A stretch of 64,000 nucleotides of DNA from Mycosarcoma maydis (Eukaryota > Basidiomycota > Ustilaginomycetes > Ustilaginales), in the NCBI RefSeq assembly GCF_000328475.2, contig NC_026482.1:310001-374000 (forward strand), written 5' to 3'. Positions within the stretch are counted from its first letter, which is position 1. Each line of letters starts with the position of its first letter. The notes below the pieces were generated by a model. The model was given only the letters and a program-made list of their open reading frames with translations. It searched no databases and was not told the origin of the DNA. This document shows positions 1 through 9,965 of the stretch, piece after piece. Both the position numbers and the translations under genes were made by a program.

Positions 1-2138
1 CAAGCGAGGATCTTTGGCGACGTTTCCTGCGCAACCTGCGCTACGTCGTTGTCGACGAGCTTCACATCTACAACGGTCTGTTTGGAGCGCACGTCAGTTT
101 CATCATGCGTCGACTGCGTCGCATCTGCAGTGCGCTGGGCAACCGCACTGTCCAGTTTGTAAGCTGTAGTGCCACGGTCGCCAATCCGAAACAGCACATG
201 CAGACGCTGTTTGGCGTCGAGCATGTCCACGTCGTCACGCAAGATGGGTCGCCAGCGGGCCGAAAGGAGTGGTTGGTTTGGAATCCGCCGTACATTGATG
301 AATCAGATCCTGCTCAAGGCCGCGTTAGCTCGTATGCTGAGGTGAGCAAGGTCTTTCGCCATCTCATCCAGCGCGGTGTTCGAACGATTATTTTCACCAA
401 AGTGCGAAGGACGTGCGAGATCGTGATGCGTCAAATTCGCAACGATCTTTTGCTTGAAGATCGCCCGGACGTAGCCAACAAGGTCATGTCGTACCGTTCG
501 GGATATTCTGCACAAGACAGGCGCAAGATTGAACAAGACATGTTCAAAGGTCAACTTCTTGGCATCGTGGCAACCTCGGCGCTTGAGCTGGGAATCGATA
601 TTGGTAGTCTGGATGCCGTCATCATGCTAGGTTTTCCGTATTCGATCTCGAGTCTCCGTCAGCAAGCGGGAAGAGCGGGTCGTCGACAGAAGGACTCGCT
701 GTCGGTGCTGATCGGAGATCCATGGCCTATGGATCAGCATTACATGCATTTCCCCGACGAGATTTTCCTGCAGCCAGATGCCGCGCTATCGGTGGACCTG
801 GCCAACGACTTTATCCTCGAATCGCACCTACAATGTGCGGCCGAAGAGATGCCCATTACGCTCGAGGATGACGAGCAGTACTTTGGACCTCATCTCGCCA
901 CCTTATGTAAGACGCGACTGGAAACCGATGCAAGTGGATTCTTCTACTGCCGCCAAGAGTTACGTCCGAACCCGGCGCGCGATGTGGCCATCCGGGGCGC
1001 ACGTCAGGACAGCTACTGTTACATTGACGATACGCCTGGACGTGCGGGCGGGGCCGAGGTGATGGAGGAAGTCGAGATCGAACGTGCGATCTTTGAAGCT
1101 TACGAGGGTGCCGTGTTCATGCATCAAGGCTTGTCCTACATTTGTCGCGAGATCAGCCACGAGACACGCATCGCGCGCATGGTGCAGGCGGATGTCAACT
1201 ACCACACGCGTCCGCGCGACCACACGGATACGGACGCGGTGGAGACGTACCGCATCCGTCGTCTTCGTGAATCTGTGGATCTGGCCTACTACGGCAAAGT
1301 TACGATTGCGAGTTACGTGTGGGGCTACTTCAAAGTGGATCGACGTGCCAACATCTTGGATGCTGTCGAGGTGGATTGTCCTCCGTTTATCCGGCACACG
1401 CGCGGGCTATGGATTGATGTGCCCACATGGCTGGTCGACGCCATGACGGACAAGCGCATCAATGCGGCAGCTGCGATCCACGCGGCAGAGCATGCGTTGC
1501 TGTCGCTGACACCCATGTTTGTCGTTTCCGTCGCAGGCGATGTTCGCACCGAGTGCAAGATCGCTGAGAAGGAATATGCCGCCAAACCGAGCTCTCGAAA
1601 GCGTCCTGCGCGACTGATTTTTTACGACATGCCAGGTCAAAACGGCGGCGTGTGTGCCAAGGCATTTGAGCATCTCGATGCGCTCATCCGGATCGCAATC
1701 AGCGTGATCGAGGCTTGTCCTTGTACAGATGGCTGTCCGTCGTGTGTGACAAGTCAGACATGTGCACATGCCAACTTGGTCACGTCCAAGGTGGGTGCGC
1801 TCGGTGTTTTGCGAGGAATCGTGGGGAGGGAACCGTTTGATCCAGATTTGCAAGATCAGAACGAACCAGGTATTGCGCCTAGTCAGCTGGCCGAGAGGGA
1901 ATCCGTGCAAGCCACTATCGCCGAGGCTGTGCCCGTCCGCGTGGCGAAAGAGTTGGGGGCGGCGGTTGAGGTGGAAGACGTCGAAGAGGTGTTACCGCCC
2001 AGCTTGCAGGCGCTAACGCAGAGAGCAATGCAGGCGGCAGGAATGAGAGGCCAAGTATTTCAAAGTGCAACTGGTTCCAATGGTACGTGTCCAGGCGGCG
2101 GCTTTCTACCTGGCAAAAGCATGCTCTTTCAAGAATGA
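1..2138 (+). CDS. HRQ1: HRQ1-like ATP-dependent DNA helicase, 3' part
   Basis: Partial gene: the frame is open from base 3 and runs in from upstream, so the N-terminal domain and Walker A are outside the window. The first visible residues hold a DEAH-type motif II (VVVDELHIYNG). Helicase C-terminal motifs follow: the TSALELGIDIG segment (motif V) and QQAGRAGRR (motif VI). The C-terminal part carries a cysteine cluster (CPCTDGCPSC, then C..H) typical of the DUF1998 zinc region of HRQ1/RecQ4-related helicases. The family unwinds DNA 3'-5' and acts in genome stability and crosslink repair in the nucleus; that role is family knowledge. The frame is continuous to the TGA with no intron needed. The last ~100 residues are low in conserved features. 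MrfA-like DUF1998 helicases are the nearest alternative. Confidence 0.85.
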   Translation, partial: SEDLWRRFLRNLRYVVVDELHIYNGLFGAHVSFIMRRLRRICSALGNRTVQFVSCSATVANPKQHMQTLFGVEHVHVVTQDGSPAGRKEWLVWNPPYIDESDPAQGRVSSYAEVSKVFRHLIQRGVRTIIFTKVRRTCEIVMRQIRNDLLLEDRPDVANKVMSYRSGYSAQDRRKIEQDMFKGQLLGIVATSALELGIDIGSLDAVIMLGFPYSISSLRQQAGRAGRRQKDSLSVLIGDPWPMDQHYMHFPDEIFLQPDAALSVDLANDFILESHLQCAAEEMPITLEDDEQYFGPHLATLCKTRLETDASGFFYCRQELRPNPARDVAIRGARQDSYCYIDDTPGRAGGAEVMEEVEIERAIFEAYEGAVFMHQGLSYICREISHETRIARMVQADVNYHTRPRDHTDTDAVETYRIRRLRESVDLAYYGKVTIASYVWGYFKVDRRANILDAVEVDCPPFIRHTRGLWIDVPTWLVDAMTDKRINAAAAIHAAEHALLSLTPMFVVSVAGDVRTECKIAEKEYAAKPSSRKRPARLIFYDMPGQNGGVCAKAFEHLDALIRIAISVIEACPCTDGCPSCVTSQTCAHANLVTSKVGALGVLRGIVGREPFDPDLQDQNEPGIAPSQLAERESVQATIAEAVPVRVAKELGAAVEVEDVEEVLPPSLQALTQRAMQAAGMRGQVFQSATGSNGTCPGGGFLPGKSMLFQE

Positions 2139-2997
2139 CAACGCTGCTATACAACGCTACGATCCACAAGCTCGAACTTTGCTTTGATAGCATTTCAAAG
2201 ATTTCATTCCATGATCTGCCGACTTTTCTGATCAGCGATGCTGCCAAGCGAGCGTAAGAATGTTACCCGACGAATGTGACCTCTGGCTCCTGTGAGCAAG
2301 GCGAGCAAGTGGTGTCTGTGCGGGAATCCTCCCAGCATCGGATCGCTCTCAGACCGGTCAGTGAGAGAGCAACCCAGCGAGGAGGTACGGCGTGATTCTA
2401 CCCGCTACTAAAAATTGATGGCAACCACATTGGTTCGGCTGTCAACAGAGTGTTAAGCGGGAGGGATGGAAAGGGGGAGGCGCAACGTCGGTGCACCGAG
2501 TGTGGTGTGTGTGTCAAATTGAAGATGCTCTCGATTCGCACAAATGGTGCATCACAAGCAAAGGATAGTGGAAATGGCGTTGACCATACGTGCTGTGCTG
2601 AAACGTGGTGGTGGTGGGAAAAGAGGATGACACAAAGCGAGCCGAGTCAAGAACAAATCGCCAATCTTGAATGGGCGATACAGCGTCGTGCGTGTGGCTC
2701 GATTTTTTTTTTTTTGTTCCTTTTTCTTTTCTTTTTTTTTACTTACGACTGTTATGCTGCAGAGTTTTGTCGGCCGGCTGTCGGTGTTTTGCAAACACGA
2801 AGCCACGAGTCACGAGTCAGCTGTTGGACCCTGAGCTGCACGCGCGTCTCGCGTGTCGGCAGAGTCATGAGTGTGAGTGACTCATAGAATCACGAATCAC
2901 GAATGGTGCGCTTGCTTCACTTTCCTCGTAGACGACGACGTATAAAACGGTCCTCGTCGCACCGATCTCTGCTTGACCCACAATGTGACGGAACATC
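2139..2997. other. Intergenic spacer with T-rich tract
   Basis: No convincing gene. It holds a pyrimidine tract (T runs broken by single C/G) at about 2701-2741 and copies of the AATCACG repeat at about 2886-2905, just before the methyltransferase promoter. Open frames across it are built on the homopolymer and lack family features. Confidence 0.6.
2941..2947 (+). promoter_or_regulatory. TATA box of the methyltransferase gene
   Basis: TATAAAA lies 51 bases before the ATG at 2998, a normal spacing for a short fungal 5' leader. Pattern-based only. Confidence 0.5.
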
Positions 2998-3852
2998 ATG
3001 TCGTCAGATACCTACCACCGATCCGAGAACGCCGAGGCGTATCGAAAGAATGCGTCGTTCGTGTTTTCATCTGAATACACCGCGCCCGTTCTTAGGCTGT
3101 TGGATGCACAACCCGCGGACAAGATTCTGGATCTGGGATGTGGCAGCGGCGAGCTGACCATGGCAATAGCGCGCATCTTGGGCGCCAACGGCTGCGTGAC
3201 CGGTCAAGATATCAGTGACGATATGATTCGTCAAGCGAAGCTCGACTACGAAAAGCAGGCCAAGTTGCTGCCGGACCTTGCCAAGGCTCGATTCGTTGTG
3301 CAGGATAGCCATGACACGCCCAACATGTACGATGCCGAATCATTCGACAAGGTCTTCAGCAACGCTGCGCTACACTGGATGAAACGCTCACCAGCAACAG
3401 TGCTGTCAAATGTCTATGCTGTCCTTCGACCGGGTGGCCGATTCGCTGCAGAGATGGGCGGTTTCATGAACTGCCTCGGTGTGCGTTCGCACCTCCATCT
3501 CGCGCTAAAACGACGCAACGTCGATCCCGACCGCTTGGATCCATGGTTCTTCCCCACGCCGGCCGAATACACCAAGCTACTTCAAGCCGCCGGCTTCACA
3601 GTCGAGTCGTGCCAACTAGTACCAAGGCTCACTCCACTTCCCAAGCATTCTGGACTCAACGGTTGGCTCAAGACATTCGCTGGACCTTTTCTAAACGCAA
3701 TCTCACTCCAACAAGAGAGAGACGAGATCGTCAGTGAGGTGCAAGACGCGCTCAGACCCGATGCTTACGATGCCGAGACAGAGGTTTGGAGCGTTATGTA
3801 TGTTAGGCTCAGGGTGCTCGCTCACAAGCCGGAGCAAGCGAAAGGCGTCTGA
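2998..3852 (+). CDS. SAM-dependent class I methyltransferase
   Basis: 284 aa, intronless, with ATG 51 bases after a TATA box. Residues 44-52 read LDLGCGSGE, the glycine-rich SAM-binding motif I. An acidic GQDIS follows as motif II, and FSNAALHWM with a RPGGRF loop (motif post-III) completes a Methyltransf_11/25 fold. The overall look (HWM after motif IV, small C-terminal cap) resembles trans-aconitate or arsenite-type small-molecule methyltransferases, so a small substrate is likely but cannot be named. No signal peptide or membrane segment is seen; a cytosolic protein is inferred. Confidence 0.85.
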   Translation: MSSDTYHRSENAEAYRKNASFVFSSEYTAPVLRLLDAQPADKILDLGCGSGELTMAIARILGANGCVTGQDISDDMIRQAKLDYEKQAKLLPDLAKARFVVQDSHDTPNMYDAESFDKVFSNAALHWMKRSPATVLSNVYAVLRPGGRFAAEMGGFMNCLGVRSHLHLALKRRNVDPDRLDPWFFPTPAEYTKLLQAAGFTVESCQLVPRLTPLPKHSGLNGWLKTFAGPFLNAISLQQERDEIVSEVQDALRPDAYDAETEVWSVMYVRLRVLAHKPEQAKGV

Positions 3853-4170
3853 CTTTACTGACCATGGGTCGCGGTGCGGATGGGTTGCACGATCAGCCCG
3901 GGTTTCATCAAGCGTAGAAGGTTTCTGTCTTGCTTGGATCTGTGATTCGTGATTCGTGATTGCGCAAGAGCGCAACAAGATGGCATCCGTGATTTGTACG
4001 AGCGTTATTAATTCACGATTGTGCGGCATTTACATCGGAGTTTCTTTTTCACCCTCTCGCGTAAGAAGTAACGGGAACAGTCACAGATGTACGACAGAAA
4101 ACGTAAAACAGAACGATGGGGAGAACAGCTGCGGAAAACCTGAGTTCTTCTTGGCGGCCAATTTCGGGCA

Positions 4171-4175
4171 CTCTC

Positions 4176-4212
<37 letters not shown>

Positions 4213-4222
4213 CTCCTTCTCT
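4171..4222 (+). repeat. CT microsatellite in 5' leader
   Basis: Nearly pure CT repeat, uninterrupted from about 4180 to 4209 and imperfect on both sides, ending about 70 bases before the decarboxylase ATG. Pyrimidine tracts are common near fungal transcription starts. The antisense frames through it (RERERE) are artefacts. Confidence 0.9.
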
Positions 4223-4290
4223 CACCATCAAGCATTCGTAACCACCGATACTTAGAGCTGACGCCACAAGTCCTACGCTGGCTCTTCAAA

Positions 4291-5901
4291 ATGGCCGTTG
4301 GCGGCATGGTGAATCACAGTAGCAACACAGCGGCCACATCTTGCCTTAGTCCGTTCCAAAACGAGTCTGCGTCCGTCGAAGCAGCTCGAATTTTGCCACA
4401 GGTGCTTGAGCTAGTTCACACCTTTATCGAATCCGGAGAGAGACCCGAAACATACGTTGCGCCATGGGGAAGCATCCCCAACTTCCGCAAGTCTGTCTCA
4501 CTCTCGCTGCCCGAAGCGCCAACAGATGATGCGGCTCTTGTCGACGCGATCAAGCTCGTGTTTGACAACTCGGTCAACCCTTGGACCGGTCGATTCTTGG
4601 ACAAGCTGTATGCTGCACCGACGCCTGTCGGAATTGCAGCTGACTTGGTGCTCAGCGCGGTGAATGCCAATGCACACGTCATGTCGGCATCGCCCGTGCT
4701 CAGCCTGGCCGAGGAAAGATGTGTACAAGGGCTGTGCGAGGCGTTTGGATTCACACAGCAAAAGCCCGATGGATTGACCATGCCAGGTGGATCGTCGGCC
4801 AATACGCTGGCAGTTCAAACCGCGCTCGCCAACATTTTCCCGAGATTCAGGACGCAAGGGCTGTTGGGTGTGATGCAACAGTTGGCCGAGGACAAGAAAG
4901 CGCCAAGACCGTTGCTGTTTACATCGTCACAGTGCCATTACTCGTTGGACAAGGCAGCCATTTCGGCTGGTCTAGGGTTGCATTCGGTTGTCAAGGTCGA
5001 ATGCGACGATACTGGAAGGATGGATCCCAAGGCACTCGAAGCAGCCCTAAGCGCGGCTAAAGAACAAGGCACTGGTACGCCCTTCCTGATCAACGCCACC
5101 TCAGGCACTACGGTCCTGGGATCCTTTGACCCTCTTCTTGAACTCGCCGCACTTGCACGCAAGCACAACTGCTGGTTGCACATCGACGCATCCTGGGGAG
5201 GACCTATCGTCTTCTCTCACCGCTCCATCTACTCTGGTCTGATGAAAGGCAGTCACCTAGCTGACTCGATCACCATCAACCCGCACAAACTGCTCAATGT
5301 TCCACTCCAATGTTCTTTCCTCCTCGTGCGAGACGCCGACACGCTGTCCGCTAACAGCTTAGATGCCGGCTACCTCTTCCACTCGAAAGACCGTCGCGAA
5401 AACGCTGCAATGAAGACGATGGGCTGCGGACGTCGAGGTGATGCGCTCAAGTTTTGGCTGTACTGGGTGCGTTACGGCAAACGCGGATTTGGTCAACACG
5501 TCGATGCTGGTCTGCAGCTCGCCACAGAGCTGGTCGACTACATTCGTTCCAAGTCGGACCAGATCGAGCTGGGCCCACTAGCGCATCCTCTGTTTCTTCA
5601 AATCTGCTTCCGACCGCTCCGACCGCACAATCACGCCAGCAGTGACGTCAGTCAGAACGCCAACGCTGGCGCACAGCAGCTCGATGCGGCCGAGGTGAAA
5701 CGCAGATCAGCAGCGACGCAGTTCGTCTACCAGGAGCTCAAGACGAGGAGAATGTTTGCCGTCGACTTTGCTCCGCTTCCCAATGCGATTGGTGATTACA
5801 TTCGGCTGGTCGTGCATCCAAGGACCAAGATGGAGGATCTCAAGACCTTGGTCGACCAAGTTGCCGAGATTGGACAGCTGTATTGGAGCCAGCACGAGTG
5901 A
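4291..5901 (+). CDS. PLP-dependent group II decarboxylase (glutamate decarboxylase-like)
   Basis: 536 aa, intronless. The fold-type I decarboxylase signature is clear: MPGGSSANTLAVQTAL (cofactor phosphate region), then HIDASWGG with the aspartate that contacts the pyridine nitrogen, then SITINPHKLLNVPLQCS, where Lys 333 should form the Schiff base. The family decarboxylates amino acids such as glutamate, aspartate, cysteine sulfinate or aromatic residues. The C-terminal part has the family's small domain (RLVVHPRTK). The asparagine-rich NPHK context is closer to the GAD67/cysteine-sulfinate group than to aromatic decarboxylases, but the substrate cannot be fixed from sequence alone. A CT-rich leader precedes the gene. 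Confidence 0.85.
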   Translation: MAVGGMVNHSSNTAATSCLSPFQNESASVEAARILPQVLELVHTFIESGERPETYVAPWGSIPNFRKSVSLSLPEAPTDDAALVDAIKLVFDNSVNPWTGRFLDKLYAAPTPVGIAADLVLSAVNANAHVMSASPVLSLAEERCVQGLCEAFGFTQQKPDGLTMPGGSSANTLAVQTALANIFPRFRTQGLLGVMQQLAEDKKAPRPLLFTSSQCHYSLDKAAISAGLGLHSVVKVECDDTGRMDPKALEAALSAAKEQGTGTPFLINATSGTTVLGSFDPLLELAALARKHNCWLHIDASWGGPIVFSHRSIYSGLMKGSHLADSITINPHKLLNVPLQCSFLLVRDADTLSANSLDAGYLFHSKDRRENAAMKTMGCGRRGDALKFWLYWVRYGKRGFGQHVDAGLQLATELVDYIRSKSDQIELGPLAHPLFLQICFRPLRPHNHASSDVSQNANAGAQQLDAAEVKRRSAATQFVYQELKTRRMFAVDFAPLPNAIGDYIRLVVHPRTKMEDLKTLVDQVAEIGQLYWSQHE

Positions 5902-6494
5902 TCGTGCGACAAATAGATACCTCTTTCATCAGACATCAGCCGCACCAACCGTGAACGTGTGCTCGGCGTGGCTGACAGTCACAGAATGTGTCTCTGATGA
6001 GTAAGCACGGGGCGTGAGGTGGAGCAACATGCACGATGCACAATCGTGAATCATGAATCGTGAATGTGTATGGGCCAGGCGCACGGGCAATGGGGCGAGA
6101 AATGTGCTGTTAGACCGGTAATGCTGCTGCCCTCCACCCTTGCACGCGTGACGATATGCTGGACAAAATCACGAATCACGAATCACGATCTCACGAATCG
6201 TAAATCACGGGTCGTAAATCACAATCACGGATTGTGAATAAGGGAGAGCGGCGCTCCGACGGCAGCTCAAGACATGCTCAAATTCTGCACACTCTGTGAA
6301 TCACGAATAATATGTGAACAACTTGGTGGATGAAATCGTGATTCTGCAGAGTGGGCTCTCGCTTTGACCATGATCAACTGACCGAATCTGGATACTCGTC
6401 CACTTGTCTCGTGTTGTCTCCGCTCGTCCCTACCATCACCCAGCCAATCAGTGTTGCGTTCACCATTACGCGAGCACCGCGTTCAGTCGTCAAC
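5902..6494. repeat. Spacer rich in AATCACG-type repeats
   Basis: Gene-free spacer. The densest block is about 6168-6240, where seven-base units AATCACG and variants (AATCGTA, GGTCGTA) are stacked in both orientations. Further copies lie near 6043-6064, 6298-6310 and 6336. It forms the promoter side of the RMD1-like gene. Confidence 0.7.
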
Positions 6495-7949
6495 ATGTAC
6501 CGCAGCACACGATCTACAAAACAATCGTCCAAACTCAAGATCCTTCCTGAAGAGCCCGAGGACAGCTCGACGGGCACGGCTGGTGGAGCAAGCGGTGGGA
6601 CGACACCAATGAATACCTCTTCTCCCGTCATTGATGCCAGCGGCGATGCATCACAGTCGATTCTAAAGAATGTTTCGAGCGGATACCGACGGAATCCAGT
6701 CTACTCGGAACCACCGGCTCCCACGGCGGCCAACACCAACTCACCACATCACTCGGTCGACGACGACGACGACAGTTCTTCCGACGATGCGGCAGAAGGA
6801 GAGGATGAAGAGGCCGTCGAAGTGTACAAGCAGCTCGATCAGATCCCTGAAGGCTCGATGCGACGCGATGCTAGGCGATTGACCAAACGGTCGCGTGCAA
6901 AACTGCCAAGAGTGACGGCGTATTCGACCGCCACGTCGTATCGTATGCGCGAGCTCACAAAGTGGCTCAACGCGAGGAGATCGAGTCACCAGACAAACGT
7001 GTTGACTTTCGACGAGTGTGTCTACACCACCTATACGTATAAGCACGTCGACGAGGCTAGGGGGCTCTTGCCATCCCACGCCAACGGCAACACCAATGCC
7101 AAGCATCGATCAACACGAGAAACGGCAAAGACAGGTGATCTGCTCGGCATTCCCGAACTTGATCCCAACTCGAACCCCTCGGATCAGCAGCACGACGGCC
7201 ACGCTCAAGCTTGCTCCACGGACGTTGCAGCTGCGAAACGCAAACGCAGTCGGTTTTCGGTCGACGACATTGTGCCCGAACTGTTCATCATGGATTACGG
7301 CACCATTGTCATCTGGGGTATGAGTTTGCAGGAAGAAAAACGGTTTTTGCGCGAACTACGTCGGTTCGAAGTCGAACGTCTGGCGTCGGAAGACATCGAA
7401 TCGGAAGATCTGCATTGGTACCTCGCCGACTATTCGCGGATCTACAACGACGTTATAACCCTGCGCCGTGGTTCATCGTACATGACCAAACTCTCGCTCT
7501 CGCATGCGCTCGCGCAATCTACCAAGATCAGCTTCTTCGAAGGCATCATTGACAACACGATTGAATCTACCAAGGACATTCCACAATCCATCGCCGAGAG
7601 CGGAAAGATCGGTATGCCACCCGCCGAGATCATGAAGCAGATTGGCCACCTGTTTATCCTCAGGATGAACATCCACCTCGTAGGAAGCATCGTCGACTCT
7701 CCCGAGATCTTCTGGAGACAACCCGATCTGGAACCGTTGTATTCTGCCGCAAGGAGCTATTTGGAAATCCCGCAGAGGATCGATCTGTTGAATACCAGAG
7801 TCGAGGTATTGCAGGACATGTTGCAGCTGCTCAAGGATCAGGTGACCAGCAGTCATTCAGAGTATCTCGAGATTGTCGTTATCCTGTTGATCATGTTGGA
7901 AATCGTCTTGGGTGTAGCGACCATGTTGGTTGATTTGTACTTTGGTTAA
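6495..7949 (+). CDS. RMD1: RMD1/DUF155 family membrane protein
   Basis: 484 aa from the first ATG of the frame (the 48 codons upstream are open but contain no ATG). The N-terminal ~200 residues are low-complexity, with an acidic stretch (DDDDDSSSDDAAEGEDEE) near residues 88-106. The conserved DUF155 core starts near residue 262 with ELFIMDYGTIVIWGMS and continues through the RFEVERL and IAESGKIGMP region. It ends in one C-terminal hydrophobic segment (about 458-482, IVVILLIMLEIVLGVATML) that anchors the protein. Relatives are yeast RMD1/RMD8, S. pombe Sif2-type proteins and human RMND1. RMD1 is linked to meiotic nuclear division in yeast, but the biochemistry is unclear. Intronless. Confidence 0.85.
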   Translation: MYRSTRSTKQSSKLKILPEEPEDSSTGTAGGASGGTTPMNTSSPVIDASGDASQSILKNVSSGYRRNPVYSEPPAPTAANTNSPHHSVDDDDDSSSDDAAEGEDEEAVEVYKQLDQIPEGSMRRDARRLTKRSRAKLPRVTAYSTATSYRMRELTKWLNARRSSHQTNVLTFDECVYTTYTYKHVDEARGLLPSHANGNTNAKHRSTRETAKTGDLLGIPELDPNSNPSDQQHDGHAQACSTDVAAAKRKRSRFSVDDIVPELFIMDYGTIVIWGMSLQEEKRFLRELRRFEVERLASEDIESEDLHWYLADYSRIYNDVITLRRGSSYMTKLSLSHALAQSTKISFFEGIIDNTIESTKDIPQSIAESGKIGMPPAEIMKQIGHLFILRMNIHLVGSIVDSPEIFWRQPDLEPLYSAARSYLEIPQRIDLLNTRVEVLQDMLQLLKDQVTSSHSEYLEIVVILLIMLEIVLGVATMLVDLYFG

Positions 7950-7958
7950 GCCGACGAG

Positions 7959-7982
7959 CGCGGATGCGCGGATGCGCGGATG
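7959..7982 (+). repeat. Three-copy GCGCGGAT tandem repeat
   Basis: Three head-to-tail copies of the eight-base unit GCGCGGAT just after the RMD1-like stop codon. It is probably a slippage-made minisatellite in the 3' region. Confidence 0.7.
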
Positions 7983-8141
7983 TTGGCGACTAATCAATTC
8001 ATGGACTCTTGTCTTTTGTGCCCATCACACTTTGGGTTCTATGAGATCGTGTATGCCGCACCAACATGCCAAGTAAATGCCAAGTTGACGCTAACGTTGG
8101 ATGCGCATGCAATGGCGATGGAGCTATCCATCGCATTTGGT

Positions 8142-9458
8142 CTATCGTAGACGAACACCTCTCAATCCGAATCTCCAAAACAGGATGCCAGCCAAGATTC
8201 CACCGACGTGACCTGCACTGTCCGTCCTGCCTTTCGGCGTCTTAGCAGCGTGCCAAAGGTCCCAAGCGAAGATGCCGCTGACGCAAGCCCAAGCCGGTGC
8301 TGGGATCACGAAAAAGATCAAGAACGTCGCCGTTGGATGTACGCACGCAAACGTCGACATGATCGCATATACTGATCCACTTGCGCCGTGGCTAAATGAT
8401 CCGCGCTTTTGCTGTGTTGCTGGTGGTACGAGCGCCTTACCGATCATGCTGACGATGCTGCTCACCATGCCAGCGCCAAAATAGAGCAGGACGAAAGTCG
8501 TTGGACCGGTAAGAGCGAGCACGGGAGGTGCCATAAATGCGAGTGAAACCATGTTGAGCAAAAAATGATTCAGCTCCTCGTGCGAAACGCACGAAGTGAG
8601 CATGGTCCACCATCGACCGTCTGATACGTTGGTGAGGCCAGAGAGGAAGTTTTTACTGAGAAAGATGTACGCTCGTGGATCCGAGAATCTGCGCAGCGAT
8701 TCCGAGGCGTACATCCAACCTACGAAGACGAGCACGTTGAGCGCAATGATGGTGTACAGCACAAAGTTGGCAGGCAGATGCGAGAACAGCCTCTGGTCCG
8801 ACAGCGCGATGAGCGAGCCGAGCGATGACATTGCAGTCGACGAACGTGGTTGACGCCGCCACAGTTGTGGTGGTCCTCCACCACCGCCTCCTCCGCGGCT
8901 GTGCGCGGACGCGTTGGCCGTGCTACCAGACGCCGAGGGTGGGCGTTTGGATCGATCCAACAGAGCCGATGCTCGCCGACGTTCGCGACTCGTCATTCGA
9001 CCAGGAATATCCTGCGACCGCAACCGGGGCATTTTCGAAAGCAGCAGGCTCGTCATGCTCGACGGTGCGCTCAAAGCTGACATTATCGGGGCAAGCGAGG
9101 ATGTACTGAATGTGCGCAGAAACGATGAACACGCCTCTAATCGAGCTGGCTCTGTTGTCTTGACCATGGCTGTTACGAGTGTTGAAGCTGACCTTGTCAC
9201 GTTCCGACATTCGGCAGAAGAAACATGCCATGACGATGCCAAGCACATACCACCAGCATCAGCCGACATGCTCGACTGCAGCGCTATCAATGTCGGTCTT
9301 GCAGTCAACATTGGACCCATTGATGTTAACGACGACGTTGCACTGCTTGTAAGTGCAGCTGTACGAGGCGGCCTGATGATGCTGCCTTGAGCTCGAGTTC
9401 GTAACAGATTGTCAAACGGCGCCCACGTGGTTATCAAGGGCCGTATTGAAGGTTTCAT
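8142..9458 (-). CDS. PCP1: Rhomboid intramembrane serine protease (PCP1/PARL type)
   Basis: 438 aa. The C-terminal half is a rhomboid domain: the HFLLNM loop motif, then HGASGSVYA with catalytic Ser 360 in the GxSG context, then SAGHVGGILAG with catalytic His 417. Several hydrophobic helices surround them, starting near LPANFVLYTIIALNVLVFVGW. The long N-terminal region is rich in Ser, Arg and Ala with few acidic residues, as in a mitochondrial targeting sequence. Yeast PCP1 and human PARL sit in the mitochondrial inner membrane and cleave dynamin-like MGM1 and other substrates; that role is inferred. A glycine run (GGGGGGGG) before PPQLW is probably low-complexity drift. The ATG at 9458 is the farthest in-frame one; inner ATGs are possible. 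Confidence 0.9.
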   Translation of the reverse strand: MKPSIRPLITTWAPFDNLLRTRAQGSIIRPPRTAALTSSATSSLTSMGPMLTARPTLIALQSSMSADAGGMCLASSWHVSSAECRNVTRSASTLVTAMVKTTEPARLEACSSFLRTFSTSSLAPIMSALSAPSSMTSLLLSKMPRLRSQDIPGRMTSRERRRASALLDRSKRPPSASGSTANASAHSRGGGGGGGPPQLWRRQPRSSTAMSSLGSLIALSDQRLFSHLPANFVLYTIIALNVLVFVGWMYASESLRRFSDPRAYIFLSKNFLSGLTNVSDGRWWTMLTSCVSHEELNHFLLNMVSLAFMAPPVLALTGPTTFVLLYFGAGMVSSIVSMIGKALVPPATQQKRGSFSHGASGSVYAIMSTFACVHPTATFLIFFVIPAPAWACVSGIFAWDLWHAAKTPKGRTDSAGHVGGILAGILFWRFGLRGVRLR

Positions 9459-9965
9459 GGCGTTGTGTTCTTGGATTGCAATACAGGATCAATCCTGCAC
9501 CAGCGTAGTGTTACAGCTGGCTGATCGGACGGACGCGAGTATGTTTGGTTGTGGTGAGACGTTGAATGCAGCGCTGCGTTTCGAGCGTCGAGCGCCAACA
9601 AGAGGCAAGCCGAGTTGAGTCGCTGGCTCAATCACGTTACGAGAGCAGTGTGGAGCAACACTCACGACTCACAAACTCGTGACTGAGTCAACCAGTCGTG
9701 TGCCGCGCCACCAGATTGGTACCCGATTATAGACCCGATGATCGTGAAACCTGTGAGAACAAATGTGAGAGTCACGGGTCAGTTCGTGGTTGTGAGTGAG
9801 TCGTGAGTGTTGTTGGTGTTAATTACAATACACGCGCGCGCCTGCTCGTGACCTTGCAAAAAGTAAACGAGAAGAATCACAAAAGCTTTTCCAGTGTTGT
9901 TCGTCCTCTCACTTCATCCAACCTCAATCGACTCGGAGTCATTCAAAAAGCATCTCGACAAAAAG
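9459..9965. other. Divergent promoter spacer
   Basis: Separates the minus-strand rhomboid gene from the plus-strand thioredoxin-like gene. It holds AGTCGTGAGT-type repeats near 9665-9690 and 9790-9808 and a short CGCG alternation near 9831-9842. No gene seen. Confidence 0.5.

Noticed and set aside
4008..4307. Antisense ORFs encoding RERERE-type repeats
   Set aside because: They exist only because the CT microsatellite is open in these frames; the sense strand is a 5' leader.
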